Part shown: one piece after another, positions 35,923 through 47,543 of the stretch
How positions within the stretch are numbered: position 1 is the first letter of the stretch
Layout: every line of letters starts with the position of its first letter
From: Ooceraea biroi
Lineage: Eukaryota > Arthropoda > Insecta > Hymenoptera > Formicidae
Direction: 5' to 3'
Assembly (NCBI RefSeq): GCF_003672135.1
Contig: NC_039515.1
Coordinates: 7,378,001-7,442,000 of the forward strand
DNA: 64,000 nt
Program-made: the position numbers and the translations under genes
Notes under the pieces: model-generated
Told to the model about the DNA's origin: nothing
Databases searched by the model: none
What the model saw: only the letters and a program-made list of their open reading frames with translations

Positions 35923-36941
35923 TATATGGCGAAGATGCTTTAAAACTGCGGCAGTGTCAAAATTGGTTTACTAAATTTCGATCTGCAGATTTTAATGTGA
36001 AAGATGCACCACGCTCAGGAAGGCCAATCGAAATTGATGATGACAAAATAAAGGCACTGATCGATTCGAATCGGCGTTTAACGACACGAGAGATTGCTGA
36101 GAATCTTAACGTATCGAAATCGAGTGTTGAAAAGCATTTAAAACGACTTGGATACATTAGTAAGCTCGATATTTGGGTAGCACATGAGCTGAAAGAAATT
36201 CATCTCACTAAGCGTATTGACATCTGCGATTCTCTTTTGAAACGTGAGGAAAATGATCGATTTTTGAAACGCATGATAATAGGCGACGAAAAATGGATCG
36301 TCTACAACAACGTCAAACGAAAAAGCTCGTGGAGCAAGCGTGATGAACCTGCTGAAAGCACTTGAAAAGCAGATATTCACCAAAGAAAGATTATGCTGTC
36401 AGTCTGGTGGGACTTTAAAGGTATTGTGTATTTTGAGCTGCTTGCAAGGAATCAAACCATTAATTCAGACGTATACTGTCGTCGACTGGATAAATTAAAT
36501 GATGCCATCAAACAGAAACGTCGAGAATTGGTGAATCGCAAAGGTGTTGTGTTTCGCCATTATAACGCTAGACCACGTACAAGTTTGGTCACTCGTGAAA
36601 AATTGTTGCAGCTTGGATGGGATGTGTTACCATGATGTTACCACATCCACCATATTCGCCAGACCTGGCACCATCAGATTACCATTCGTTTCGTTCTTTG
36701 CAAAACGCCTTGAATGGTAAAACCTTTACTGCTGATGAGGATATGAAATCGTTGTTGGAATAGTTTTTTGCTGAAAAAGATAAGAACTTTTTTGAGCGCG
36801 GAATCATGAAGTTGCCTGAAAAATGGCAAAAGATAATCAAACAAAATGGACAATATATTGTTTAATAAAGTTTTTGTTTCCCATGAAAAATTCGCCTTTT
36901 ATTTATATAAAAAAAACGCAATTACTTTTTGGCCAACCCAA
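35923..36941 (+). mobile_element. Mariner array unit B (5'-truncated, 1019 bp)
   Basis: The unit begins at TATATGGCGAAGATGC, which corresponds to 34904-34919 inside unit A, and runs to the same right end. It therefore lacks the left inverted repeat and the transposase start. It repeats unit A at a spacing of exactly 1019 bp. The transposase remnant (from about 35930) has the same TGA (36363-36365), duplication frameshift and TAG (36761-36763) as unit A. In addition the second catalytic Asp is Tyr (RHYNARP). Confidence 0.92.
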
Positions 36942-37961
36942 TATATGGCGAAGATGCTTTAAAACTGCGGCAGTGTCAAAATTGGTTTACTAAATTTCGA
37001 TCTGCAGATTTTAATGTGAAAGATGCACCACGCTCAGGAAGGCCAATCGAAATTGATGATGACAAAATAAAGGCACTGATCGATTCGAATCGGCGTTTAA
37101 CGACACGAGAGATTGCTGAGAATCTTAACGTATCGAAATCGAGTGTTGAAAAGCATTTAAAACGACTTGGATACATTAGTAAGCTCGATATTTGGGTAGC
37201 ACATGAGCTGAAAGAAATTCATCTCACTAAGCGTATTGACATCTGCGATTCTCTTTTGAAACGTGAGGAAAATGATCGATTTTTGAAACGCATGATAATA
37301 GGCGACGAAAAATGGATCGTCTACAACAACGTCAAACGAAAAAGCTCGTGGAGCAAGCGTGATGAACCTGCTGAAAGCACTTGAAAAGCAGATATTCACC
37401 AAAGAAAGATTATGCTGTCAGTTTGGTGGGACTTTAAAGGTATTGTGTATTTTGAGCTGCTTGCAAGGAATCAAACCATTAATTCAGACGTATACTGTCG
37501 TCAACTGGATAAATTAAATGATGCCATCAAACAGAAACGTCGAGAATTGGTGAATCGCAAAGGTGTTGCGTTTCGCCATGATAACGCTAGACCACGTACA
37601 CGTTTGGTCACTCGTGAAAAATTGTTGCAGCTTGGATGGGATGTGTTACCATGATGTTACCACATCCACCATATTCGCCAGACCTGGCACCATCAGATTA
37701 CCATTCGTTTCGTTCTTTGCAAAACGCCTTGAATAGTAAAACCTTTACTGCCGATGAGGATATGAAATCGTTGTTGGAATAGTTTTTTGCTGAAAAAGAT
37801 AAGAACTTTTTTGAGCGCGGAATCATGAAGTTGCCTGAAAAATGGCAAAAGATAATCAAACAAAATGGACAATATATTGTTTAATAAAGTTTTTGTTTCC
37901 CATGAAAAATTCGCCTTTTATTTATATAAAAAAAAACGCAATTACTTTTTGGCCAACCCAA
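36942..37961 (+). mobile_element. Mariner array unit C (5'-truncated, 1020 bp)
   Basis: A third unit with the same start point as unit B, ending at the right inverted repeat and a final TA (37962-37963) before unique DNA. It shares the TGA (37382-37384), the duplication frameshift and the TAG (37780-37782). It keeps the second catalytic Asp (RHDNARP). It differs from B at a handful of single bases and is closer to B than to A at several sites (for example the run of four A before CTGCGG). Confidence 0.92.
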
Positions 37962-40900
37962 TACATCACGCTAAGTATACCGTTGGTACTATAAAATTAA
38001 TTATCAAATCCTCCGGATTTGGAAACGGCGCAGTATGCGCGGAAGGAAGCTTATTACTTTCGATAATTGGAAATCAAAGCTTGTCGCCGATTTTGTACAT
38101 GTCGGAGCAGCATCCATGCAGTAAGACAGAGATAGAGAGAAGAGCAAGAAAGAGAAAAGAGATCGTGGGATTTAGCGTCTCGGTTCTCTTTTGCTCTCTC
38201 TTTCATTCTCTCTTTCTATCGTCGGGATCGACCGGCAGCGAGACGAGGACGAGTTGTACGTGTGGGAGGGCAGTAGGGGAGGGCGGGATCACGAAGCGAG
38301 CCCTCGAAAGAGACGGGCGTCAGTCGCGCGGCACGCGGCGCGCTGTTCGCACGTGGGTGTTTCTCTCGTATCGCGTCGCAAGAGGTGCACAGGCGCGTTG
38401 CTCGTGGCCCTCCTCGGATCTAACGAACCGATCTCGCCGCCGGACAGGAAATGACGTCGTCATCGTCGTCGTCGTTGGCGGCGGCGGCGTGGAGATGACA
38501 GCGCGAACCGCACCGATCGCAGCTGCGTACGTTTACGAGATCTATTATGAGATCTATTTCTCCAGCACAGTTCGTTTATGATGACAACGGCAGCGTCGGT
38601 TGAACAGTCCAGAGTGTGCGGAATGATACTATTTATTCTGGCTGGAAGATAGAGCGGGTCCGCCTTGAAAAGGCATCACGCTTTTAGCGCGTCCCGACTG
38701 TCGCTCCGAAAAATATCTGGTCTTCTCATTTCGAAATTGTTTTGTGTCTCTAATGTTTATATGACAATGTTTATACGCTCACGAGACGTGAAAACAAAAT
38801 CGCTTAACGATAAGAGATTGATATCGATATATAAAGTAAAATAAAAGTTATATCAGTAAGTCTGGAGCGTCGATAAATCTTAGAATCTCACAAAAAGATG
38901 TTAGGATTTTCTGAACGAATTTTAAATTGAGAAAAGATATAAACAGAGGTATATAAAATTGCTGACAGAGAAGACGACGTTGCTGTTGCATCAGGATCTC
39001 GAACGATCAAGAAAACCGGCATGAAAAAAATTGCGCGCGTGTGTATGCGTGTGAGTATATGCATGTCTCATGCGCGCGCTACGTAAACGCGTGGGAGAGC
39101 GGGAGAGAACGGAAACGAGAGAGGAAATGTGCTGAATTTTTTGTGTGTGCGACGACGATGTATCTCTTGCGTGTTCTGTGTGAATGTGTGTATGTGTGAA
39201 CGGGAAAGCGCAAGGCTCGAATTTTGGATCCAGCTTTTTTCGCGATGAACGTAGGACGTGTCACCGATTGCGCGCCATGCCAGATTTTCACAAAGAGTCA
39301 CTGGCCAAAAACGGACTTCAGCTTTCATCCAATGAGAATGCGTTTGTCGATAGGAGCTTGGGCTTTGTCGGTTTTCAGGGAGAAAATTGAATAACGCAAT
39401 TTTCCGAACTTCAAATTAAATTCTTGTTTTTTGCGAACGCCGAAAATGGAAATTTGTTACGCGGATGTGAAAAGGCAGCAGAAATACGTACGTAAATCCA
39501 TCGACTTAAAACTGCACTTACGCCGGAAATAATGGAAGATTTATTCGTACGGAAGAACTGATCATTTCGTGTAAATTAAATCGGGAATTCTGATGGATTA
39601 AATTTCCGTGGCGCAAATGAGCCGTGCGATCTCGTTCATATTAAATCTGTATAATTCATCTGCTTTCATGGATTTTCGATTTTAACGATAGTCAGAAAAT
39701 TAATTAAGTATTTTCAAGGCGGTGTTATAAATTCGTTCGTCAACGAGTTATCATCGAAATCAGTTAACAAATAACTAAAGTAATGATGATTTATAATGAT
39801 GATGGGTATTGCCAGTATAATCTTGATGTAGCGTCTGTGAGCGAGTCAGCAGCATACAGATTTGGATGTGATTAGCATATCGAACGGATTATTTGCATTA
39901 GTGCGCTCGTTCACTCTGGAAAAGCCCGTGAGTGCCGGCCAGGTTGATTCATACTGTAAGGTATACGTGATGTATTTCACGGTCTAGGTTCAAGAAACAG
40001 ACGCAACTTTGATGCAGCCAGATAGATAGCTGGTTAGGTTAGGAGAGCTTGCTACTACATCCTAGTACCGCAATGTTTCTCAAACCTTTTCTCGAAGTAT
40101 GCTTCGTTTCTTTTTAAAAGCTCCCTGTGGGAATATTATGATCATGTATCATATTTGTGTAATCTTTTTTTTTTTATCTCTATAAGCCGTTATTATGCTT
40201 ATAAATTATCTCTTCTTATTGGAGTAGATTTGGATCGGGAGCTTGAATGGAGAATAGTCAGAATACTTGTGATTTAGCAACACCAACAATATCTTATATT
40301 TAATACCGAACTTGATACAGACAAAGGATGATTCGCTCGTTATGGATTCTCGCACTACCTATTCGTTCGATTATCGATCTCAGACTGCCCGCTCCGACTT
40401 CCGCGACTAGCTCGTCTCGAGCGCTCGCTGACAACGCGCCCTCGCGTAAAGTATTTCGGCTACTTGGACAAAGGTATCCAGCAAGTGCTGCCTATTGTCG
40501 TGTGCGTGTGTCAACGTGACGTACTTACAATCGTATTTCTTACATTTGAGAAACTAACTTCCAATATGCATGTACGAGAAACAAATGTGAGAATAAAATA
40601 CGTTCATATAAATTTTATATTATAAATGTCTATAAATGTTTAAATTGATAAGAAAAAGCGATTATACAAAAGTGAGAGAAGCTCTTGAATTTAAAAATAG
40701 AAAAAAGCTTGTATGTTTAAATTAAAGTTCTCTGTTATTCACATTACAAGGGAAACGCAAAAGCACGAAAGGGAGGCTTCCTCAGTTTTTCGTGGAGTGA
40801 ATGAACGACGCAGTGCATCACCGAAAGGCCTTTTGCGCTTGCCAAATCCTTTGGAGCAGTTTCGCATTTGAAATATGTTTATAAACCGCACATCGGAAGC

Positions 40901-43164
40901 CACTGTAAATGCGAGAGAATCGGAGAAAAGGAGGAGAGACCTTCGCGATTCAGAAAATATCCGTGCGAGTGGGCGGCGGCGGCTCTCTTCATCGTCGCCC
41001 TCTTTCTCTCTCTGCCTCTCTCTCTTATTTTTTCTTGTCTTTTTCTCTTTTAACGTATCTATCCTCACTAAAGAAGCGAGGGAATCCGGAACGCGCGGTC
41101 CCGAGAGCAAAGATTTTCGCAGATTTCTCGTTCGGATGCACACATGGGGCACATCCGAAGGGACAAATCAGGATTGTATCCGCAAATAATGAAATTCGTT
41201 TGGTCATTGGAGTTTATCGAAATTAAAATTTCACGTTCCATGATTGGAGTTTCCGATTGCATCGCGTTAATGACCTTTCAATGGCGCTTTAAGAAGTTCT
41301 ACACAATTACAGTGAGAAAAGGCAATTTAGCGTTATTTAAATAACAGCTATAATCAGATTGCTAACTCGATAGGAAGAGAACAGTTTTGTGAATGTTTTT
41401 TTTCTGACGAAATATGCGCTCTCTCTATCGGATTCGTATAAAAATTCGATAATGTCTCTATATTGGCTCTATAGATTGTTTCCGAGTTCGAAGGGATGCT
41501 TCTACGTTTTTAGATACCGTTACCTTCTGAACTAAAAACATATCGTGTTTATTAGCGGGTTATGCAACAGCGCGCATATATGTATACCACATTATCACAA
41601 CTCTATACTTCGCCTACGTAGTTTCCTTTTTTTATTACGATTTACGTAAATAATTGGCCGTTATTCCACGTAGAAATATGATATGAAGAGAAAGAAAGGG
41701 AGAGAGAAAGTTATGTTTCATTAAAAATCATCAAGTTTCACGAGTCAATTTCTTATAATTAATAATGCACATTTTGAATAATTATGCATTTTTCGAGCTC
41801 ACGTATAGTTTTCTCTCACCTGTTGTTTGATTTCCTTTCTTTGGGATAATAATCCTAACTTTATAATATAACAATTTTATATATATGTATATATATATTT
41901 ATATAATGTATAATTATAACTGTATAATCCTCTGAAAGTTATGAGAGAGACTTTATGTATGTAAATTACAATTATTATTAATTGTTGTAATTAATATTAA
42001 TTAAATGATCAAGGAAACATTTTCTCTCTTTTTGTCTTAAGTTTCTGAGCTTTTTTCATGACGAATTGTTGATTTCGCGTGATTGTTGATGTTACGGTAT
42101 CGAAACTGGGCGAGTCGTTGATGATCAAACCAGGCTACTCGGACAAAAGTGTATTAGTTCATTGTATCTCTTCAGGGTCTTCGACCGGTTGTCTTTTTCC
42201 TTGTCCCCGCGGCCTTTTATCTGTTGTGTTTACTGTGGAAAGAAAGAAAGAAAGAGAGAAAGATCGCGTCAATGCCCTGGTAATGTGATTGCGCAGTCCA
42301 CTCGATTGCACTCTACCTGCATTTCTTTTGCTTTTTGCTCGTTTAGCGTTTCCGGAAAAATTTCTTCAGAAAATTATCGTATCTTTGGAATCTTAAATAA
42401 TTGCGGTATTACTGTAATACTAATATTCTCTAAAATCAATTAATACTAATATTCTCAGTTTCTGAGAGATATATTTCCCGCTATTTTTGCTATCGATTTT
42501 TTCAATCTACTCTTTCTATACGGACAGGCTAAACAAATTGCCGAAAAATTTTATTTATCCTCGCAGTTTTATCCAACTTTTTATCCAACAATTTTCGATG
42601 CAATCTGGAATCTAGTTTTGTTGTAAAAAAAGGTTTTAATTACAATTTCATTTTTGTTCGTGCATGCGACTTTAAATTGGAAAAATGAAACTAAAGTTTA
42701 TATCCGAGCACAAATATGTTTTCAAGGAAGAAAATTGCTCTCGAAAGTCGTGAAAGAATGTCTGTGACAGTTTGGGATTGAACCAGGTCTCGTTTATTTT
42801 GTCGAGACATCGACTCGCGCGAGAAAAATCGCTGTTAGAGAAACGAGGTGAAAACGCCGAGCATGTTGCCAGCGAAGAATGCTCCCGGTTATCGAGACAC
42901 GACGACGAAATGAGGTCAGACCGCTCGCGTTGGCACGTTCTCTGGCCGATAACTATTCTCTGGTTCTTTTGGCCCCGCGTGAGAATCTCCTTCCGGTTTC
43001 CGGTCGCTCGCACGATCGGCTTCCGTTTATCTTACGTCCTCATTCCCGTCATTTTTCCAGCCATCGACGACTGATGGCGTTTCGCTTTTCCATATGATCG
43101 ATCATCTTCGCGCTTTAGTGTTCCGTGCATCATAAAATGATGCGAGTGAATTCCCACCACTTAA
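37962..43164. other. Long gene-poor region with a CpG/GA-rich promoter-like patch
   Basis: The patch 38110-38560 is CpG-rich. It contains GA-rich and CT-rich tracts that are nearly complementary (AGAGAGAAGAGCAAGAAAGA versus the CTCTCTTTCATTCTCTCTTT side) and a TGACGTC CRE-like site near 38453. This resembles an insect promoter with GAGA-type elements, but no transcript could be traced. The remaining sequence to 43164 has CpG-richer patches at 40330-40520, 40900-41170 and 42770-43080, a TA-rich run near 41880-41910 and a GAAA-rich run near 42240, with no recognised coding exon. Confidence 0.4.
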
Positions 43165-43892
43165 GGGGAGAACCTGCTTTAGAACGCTGAAAATAAGGTA
43201 TATTTTACGAATTGTTTTTGGAGAAACTATACAGCGGATCATTATAAAACTTTTATGCATTTATTAGTACATGTTTAAAGATAACAAAAATTATTTCTTG
43301 ATTTGAATATATCGCTTGTAGAGGTCGTCCTGGAGAAATCTTAGTGCAGCCGCGTCGCCGGCATTGCAAATCGGTGAGCGTTCTCCTGCCTCCAAATTTC
43401 GTCTAAACTGAAAAATTGAAACACGTTCTCGTTATTTATGAATTCCCATCGTCGATGAACCAAAGAGAGAAGAAAAAAGTTGAAAAGTGCCAAAATGGTG
43501 GAGCTTAGAACACAAAAGTACGATTTTTAGGCAAAGTTGTTGAACTTTTTCATGCAAAAGTAATTGTTTAACTTAATGTTTTTATGAATATTAAAGGTTC
43601 ATCGACGATGGGAATTCATAAATAACGAGAAAATATTTCAATTTTTCAGTTTGGATGAAATTTGGAGGCAGGAGAATGCTCACCAATTTGCAATGCCGGC
43701 GACGCGGCTGCACTAAGATTTCTCCAGGACGACCTCTACAAGCGATATATTCAAATAAAAAAATAATTTTTTTTATCTTTAAACATGTACTAATAAATGC
43801 ATCAAAATTTTATAATGATCCGCTGTATAGTTTCTCCAAAAAAATTCGTAAAATTATACCTTATTTTCAACGTTCTAAAGCAGGTTCCCCCC
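43165..43892. mobile_element. TTAA-flanked inverted-repeat element (728 bp)
   Basis: Two ~290-bp arms are inverted copies with moderate divergence. The ends read GGGGAGAACCTGCTTTAGAA and the complement GCAGGTTCCCCCC, with the tetranucleotide TTAA directly on both outer sides (43161-43164, 43893-43896). TTAA duplications are used by piggyBac and Kolobok transposases, so it is probably a non-autonomous member of one of these. It has no transposase; the open frame across its right arm is incidental. Confidence 0.82.
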
Positions 43893-46535
43893 TTAACGCT
43901 TTAACGAGTCGCTTATTGTACGAATTACCGTGTGCGAAATATAAAATATATAAAAAAGGAATTTATAAGATACTTGTCTCGTGTTATAATAATTATTATG
44001 TTATGTTGCTATGTTGCAAGTTATTTTAGTCACTAAACTATAAGATTTCATTACAAACACGACGTTATTTTAAATTCTTGTATTTCCAAAAATCTAGTAT
44101 TACATAATAAAATATAGTTTCTAACATGCATTTGTTAAATTTAATAAATTTATGACAATTTGAACATATATGAATTAATCAATCTAGTCAATCAGTTCAA
44201 TCTAGTCTGGGTTAACGTTCCCCAAAGATTCTGATCTCCATTCTAGTCGTGTATGCGAGTGAAACGAAACAGAATGGAATTCTCATCAGGCGCACACAGA
44301 TTTATTCAGTCCGGGACGGATTTAATTATGTTTTTCTTCTCGCTATCCTCCTTATAATTCTTCCTTTCCATCTACATGCTTATCATCCGCCTGCAAGCGC
44401 TCATATCATATTTTCTCTCCGAGGATTTGCCGAGCTTAGTGTCGATGTCACGCGGCTCGAGAATTTCCGAGTTTCGTCGATCTCGAAAACACGTGCATCT
44501 CTTCGGTATAACATCGAAATGGAATTTTCTTTCCATCGATATCGATTTTATTTTATATCGATGTGCAACGGGTCACGCGCTTTTTCAGAATTTTCCAGAG
44601 AATACTTCCGGTCTTCCAGATCGTGGACTCTACGATGGACCTGCGAGGTCGATCGGGCAGCATCTTAGAGAGTTCCTTCCTCTTTCACAATTTTCCAGCA
44701 TTGAGATTCTTGACGTATCCTCTTTCGGAGATGATCGGATTGCTTCGGCCGCGGCTGAAATTCAACAAGGTTCTTCTCTCTTCCTCGCGTTTTCTTTTAC
44801 AATTCTCAAAGGTGACGAGAAGCCCGACTTCTTGGGCCCATTAAGTCCGGACGGTCGTTTCTCGTGCCGAATATAAAAGAGCACTGTTTCGCGCGAGTCG
44901 TCGAATGGTTCTTCTGAAACCGTACTGGGAACCGTAAAGGGCCCGATGAAGTTTGCATACTTTTTGTCTCTCGTTTCCCCCTGGACAGACTTTTCGTCGC
45001 GAATGAATCTCGATCCGCAGTCGACGTTATCTTCTTTTCTATCATTTCTCTCTCTCTCTCTTTCATCGCGCAGTAATGACACTGTCTCCGGTATTTTATC
45101 GCTTCGCCATTGCTTTCTCAATTAAATAAAATAGTAGCTGCGAATGTAAGGGATTTAATTTGAGATCTAATTATCAAGATACATTCAACGCAGTAAAGAA
45201 AAACAATTTTATTAAACAGAATGTCGTACAAAATTTGCTTTGTCAAGCGACAGTGTTATAGAATAGAGATTAAGAAATAATTACCGACAAAGCGGATTAC
45301 TTGTATAATATCGTTTTAAAACGATGAAATGCCGTCTCAGGTCGGCGGATGGACGTGCCAGCCGCTGGAAAGCCCGAATCCGGAGGAAAATACGGAGAAG
45401 CTGGTAGTTACCGCCGTCCTCGTCGCCATCATCGTCGTCATCGCCGCGGGCGGCGCAGGAAGGCAGCCGAGTTGACGAGAGTCGGCCGATTCGCAAAAAG
45501 GAAGAAGGAAAGGAAGAAGTTGGCCGAATAGGGTAACGGGCGACCACACGTACACACGGACAAGGTATTTAACCGTCGTGGTTGAACACGGACGAGGAAG
45601 AGGAAAAAGAAGTGGGAAATCAGGAAGAGCCACAAGCGGACATACAGCTGTCGGTGGGAGAAACCATCGCGCGTGAGGAAAAGTCTCTGCTCGGATCGCC
45701 GTAGGCGATCGTCTGGTCACGTGAGTGATCCCCGTTGCCGGTAGATTCGGCGATCGTGTCATAGTGATCGCAACTACCATCCATTCATCGGCGGTACGCT
45801 GCCGCGAGAGTACCGGACAGGCGACGTTCTGAATTGTCGCGAATTATTGCGCGAGCCCTTCAAGAAGACCGAAGGAATCACTGGCTGATTATTGTCCTCT
45901 GCATTCCGTCGACATCAGGAACAAGAGATACGCGTAGCCTACGAGTGTGCGTTTTTTGAAGGATCTTGAAGGGATCTCGCTTTGCGGATACCTCGAAAAG
46001 ACAATTTAACCAGAACCTGAAGGAACTCGGAAATTATTTGGTCGAACGTACTCTGAATTTTCGTGCTTCGATTGGCACCTCAAGATTTGGATTCGCCGAG
46101 TCACCCCGGTGGAATCTTTATTCGCCTCGTGCCGCGCGAAGAGACCCGAGGAGACCCCGAAAAGACTCGGCAGATCAGCCGGTGGAAGCTCATCTGTTCC
46201 ACTTGGCGCGTTTGAATCGCCCCGAAGAGAGTTCAGAGATCGCTGGTGGAATCCTTATCGCTCGCTACTGCCACAAATATCTCGCAAATATTCCTGCGGA
46301 AGCTCAAAGAACGATCGAGCGACTTCGCGCGCGATTCAGCGCGAAAAGAAAGACTCGGTGTCGCGACGCAGTGCTTCGGTTTCCGGTTACCATCGTCGAA
46401 GTTTACTTCGTAGATTCGTTCGCGTGAAAACTCTCGCGATCGCGTGGAAAACGCCGGAACGGTCTCTCGCAAGTGCCGCAGTGTTGCATCAGTGATCTTT
46501 TTGAGGAAACCGGACGGATGTGCTCAATTGCGAAG
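43893..46535. promoter_or_regulatory. Intergenic DNA and CpG-rich leader before a signal-peptide exon
   Basis: The left part is AT-rich. From about 44230 and especially 45340-46530 the sequence is GC-rich with many overlapping, motif-free open frames on both strands. It probably contains the promoter and 5' untranslated leader of the exon at 46536. No TATA box or initiator was assigned. Confidence 0.35.
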
Positions 46536-46625
46536 ATGATGCACCACATTGTTGTCGCCGCCCTTCTCGCCGTGTTTGCCAGCGGTGCGCCGAGATCGTC
46601 GATCATCTACGCGGACGACAAAGTG
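46536..46625 (+). CDS. Candidate first coding exon of a secreted protein
   Basis: Tandem ATG codons at 46536 and 46539 open MMHHIVVAALLAVFASGA, a clear signal peptide: a short polar start, a hydrophobic core and a small-residue cleavage region ASGA. It is followed by PRSSIIYADDKV and, in phase 0, a GTGAGT splice donor at 46626. An in-frame ATG at 46518 (MCSIAK) is an alternative start. The exon follows a long CpG-rich leader, as expected for the 5' end of a gene. I do not recognise the protein, and no later exon was found in the window, so the gene would have a first intron of more than 10 kb or continue past the right edge. Confidence 0.5.
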
Positions 46626-46762
46626 GTGAGTGACATTATTCTGTTGTCTATATCAATCGCATCTCGTGATGTACCCTTTTGTCGCGATGAAGTATCCTCA
46701 GTTAGGTAATTAATTCAATTGATTACGATTGCTCCTTACGAAAAATCAGATAAGCTTATATA

Positions 46763-47543
46763 CAGGGTGTCCCGGGTTTTAACCGACAAACTGCGGGAGC
46801 ATATTCTACTAGTGGAAATAAGAAAAAATTCTTATATCGAGTTTGCTTAGAAATGCTTCATTACAAAGTTATAAACCAATATTGAAAAGAAATATCAGAT
46901 AAGTAACAACGGAACATAGTGTAGAATTTGGAAGGTCGAAGATGTTTATGTTATGTGTATTCACATGTACCAATTTTGATGGAAAATGTGCCACTGCAGT
47001 TTCGCCAAAACAACTGGATACAGTTAAACGGTTGTCCATCGCACTGTGCTAGACAAGTTAGAAACTGGTTAGATGAACATTACGCTCATAGGTGGATTGG
47101 TCGAGGAGGACCGGTTTTCTGGCCTCCAAGATCGCCCGATTTAACGCCTCTTGATTTTTATTTATGGGCAACTTTAAAAAATAAAGTTTACAGTACAGAA
47201 GTAATCTCGCTTGAAGATTTAAAGCAACGAATTACTAATTCGGTTACTGAGATGCAACAAAATTTTCAGGAATGTCGTACCGTAACAAATTCTGTACTAC
47301 GTCGATGTCTAGCTTGTATCGATGTGCAAGGACAACATTTTGAAATGCGTCACTAAATCATTGCGTAGATAATTTTTATTTTTGTGAAAAAATCCGTTGT
47401 TACTTATCTGATATTTCTTTTCAATATTGGTTTATAACTTTGTAACGAAGCATTTCTAAGCAAACTCGATATAAGAATTTTTTCTTATTTCCACTAGTAG
47501 AATATGCTCCCGCAGTTTGTCGGTTAAAACCCGGGACACCCTG
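46763..47543 (+). mobile_element. Deleted DUF4817-type Tc1/mariner relative (copy 2)
   Basis: The 781-bp element is bounded by ~150-bp inverted repeats beginning CAGGGTGTCCCGGGTTTTAA, with TA at 46761-46762 and 47544-47545. It keeps the C-terminal half of the transposase on the + strand and lacks the DUF4817 N-terminus, the opposite of the copy at 31289. It lies just after the donor of the signal-peptide exon. Confidence 0.9.
46940..47356 (+). pseudogene. C-terminal part of a DUF4817-type transposase
   Basis: The open frame covers the end of the DDE domain: LNGCPSHCARQVRNWLDEHY, RWIGRGGPVFWPPRSPDLTP, LDFYLWATLKN and a C-terminus ending EMRH. The family normally has Asp in the DGxPxH position; here codon 47027-47029 is AAC (Asn), so one catalytic residue is lost as well as the N-terminal half. 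Related transposases keep Asp in SPDLTPLDF, as here. Upstream, the frame is open but no longer matches a transposase, showing the internal deletion. Confidence 0.85.

Noticed and set aside
37865..38581. 238-codon open frame on the + strand
   Set aside because: It starts inside the tail of mariner unit C and runs into a CpG-rich patch; composition alone keeps it open and it has no domain.
40328..40519. 63-codon + strand frame in a CpG-rich patch
   Set aside because: Looks protein-like over a short stretch but no motif, start context or splice sites support it.
45337..45780. 147-codon open frame on the - strand
   Set aside because: GC-rich region with several overlapping open frames; no domain, no splice support.
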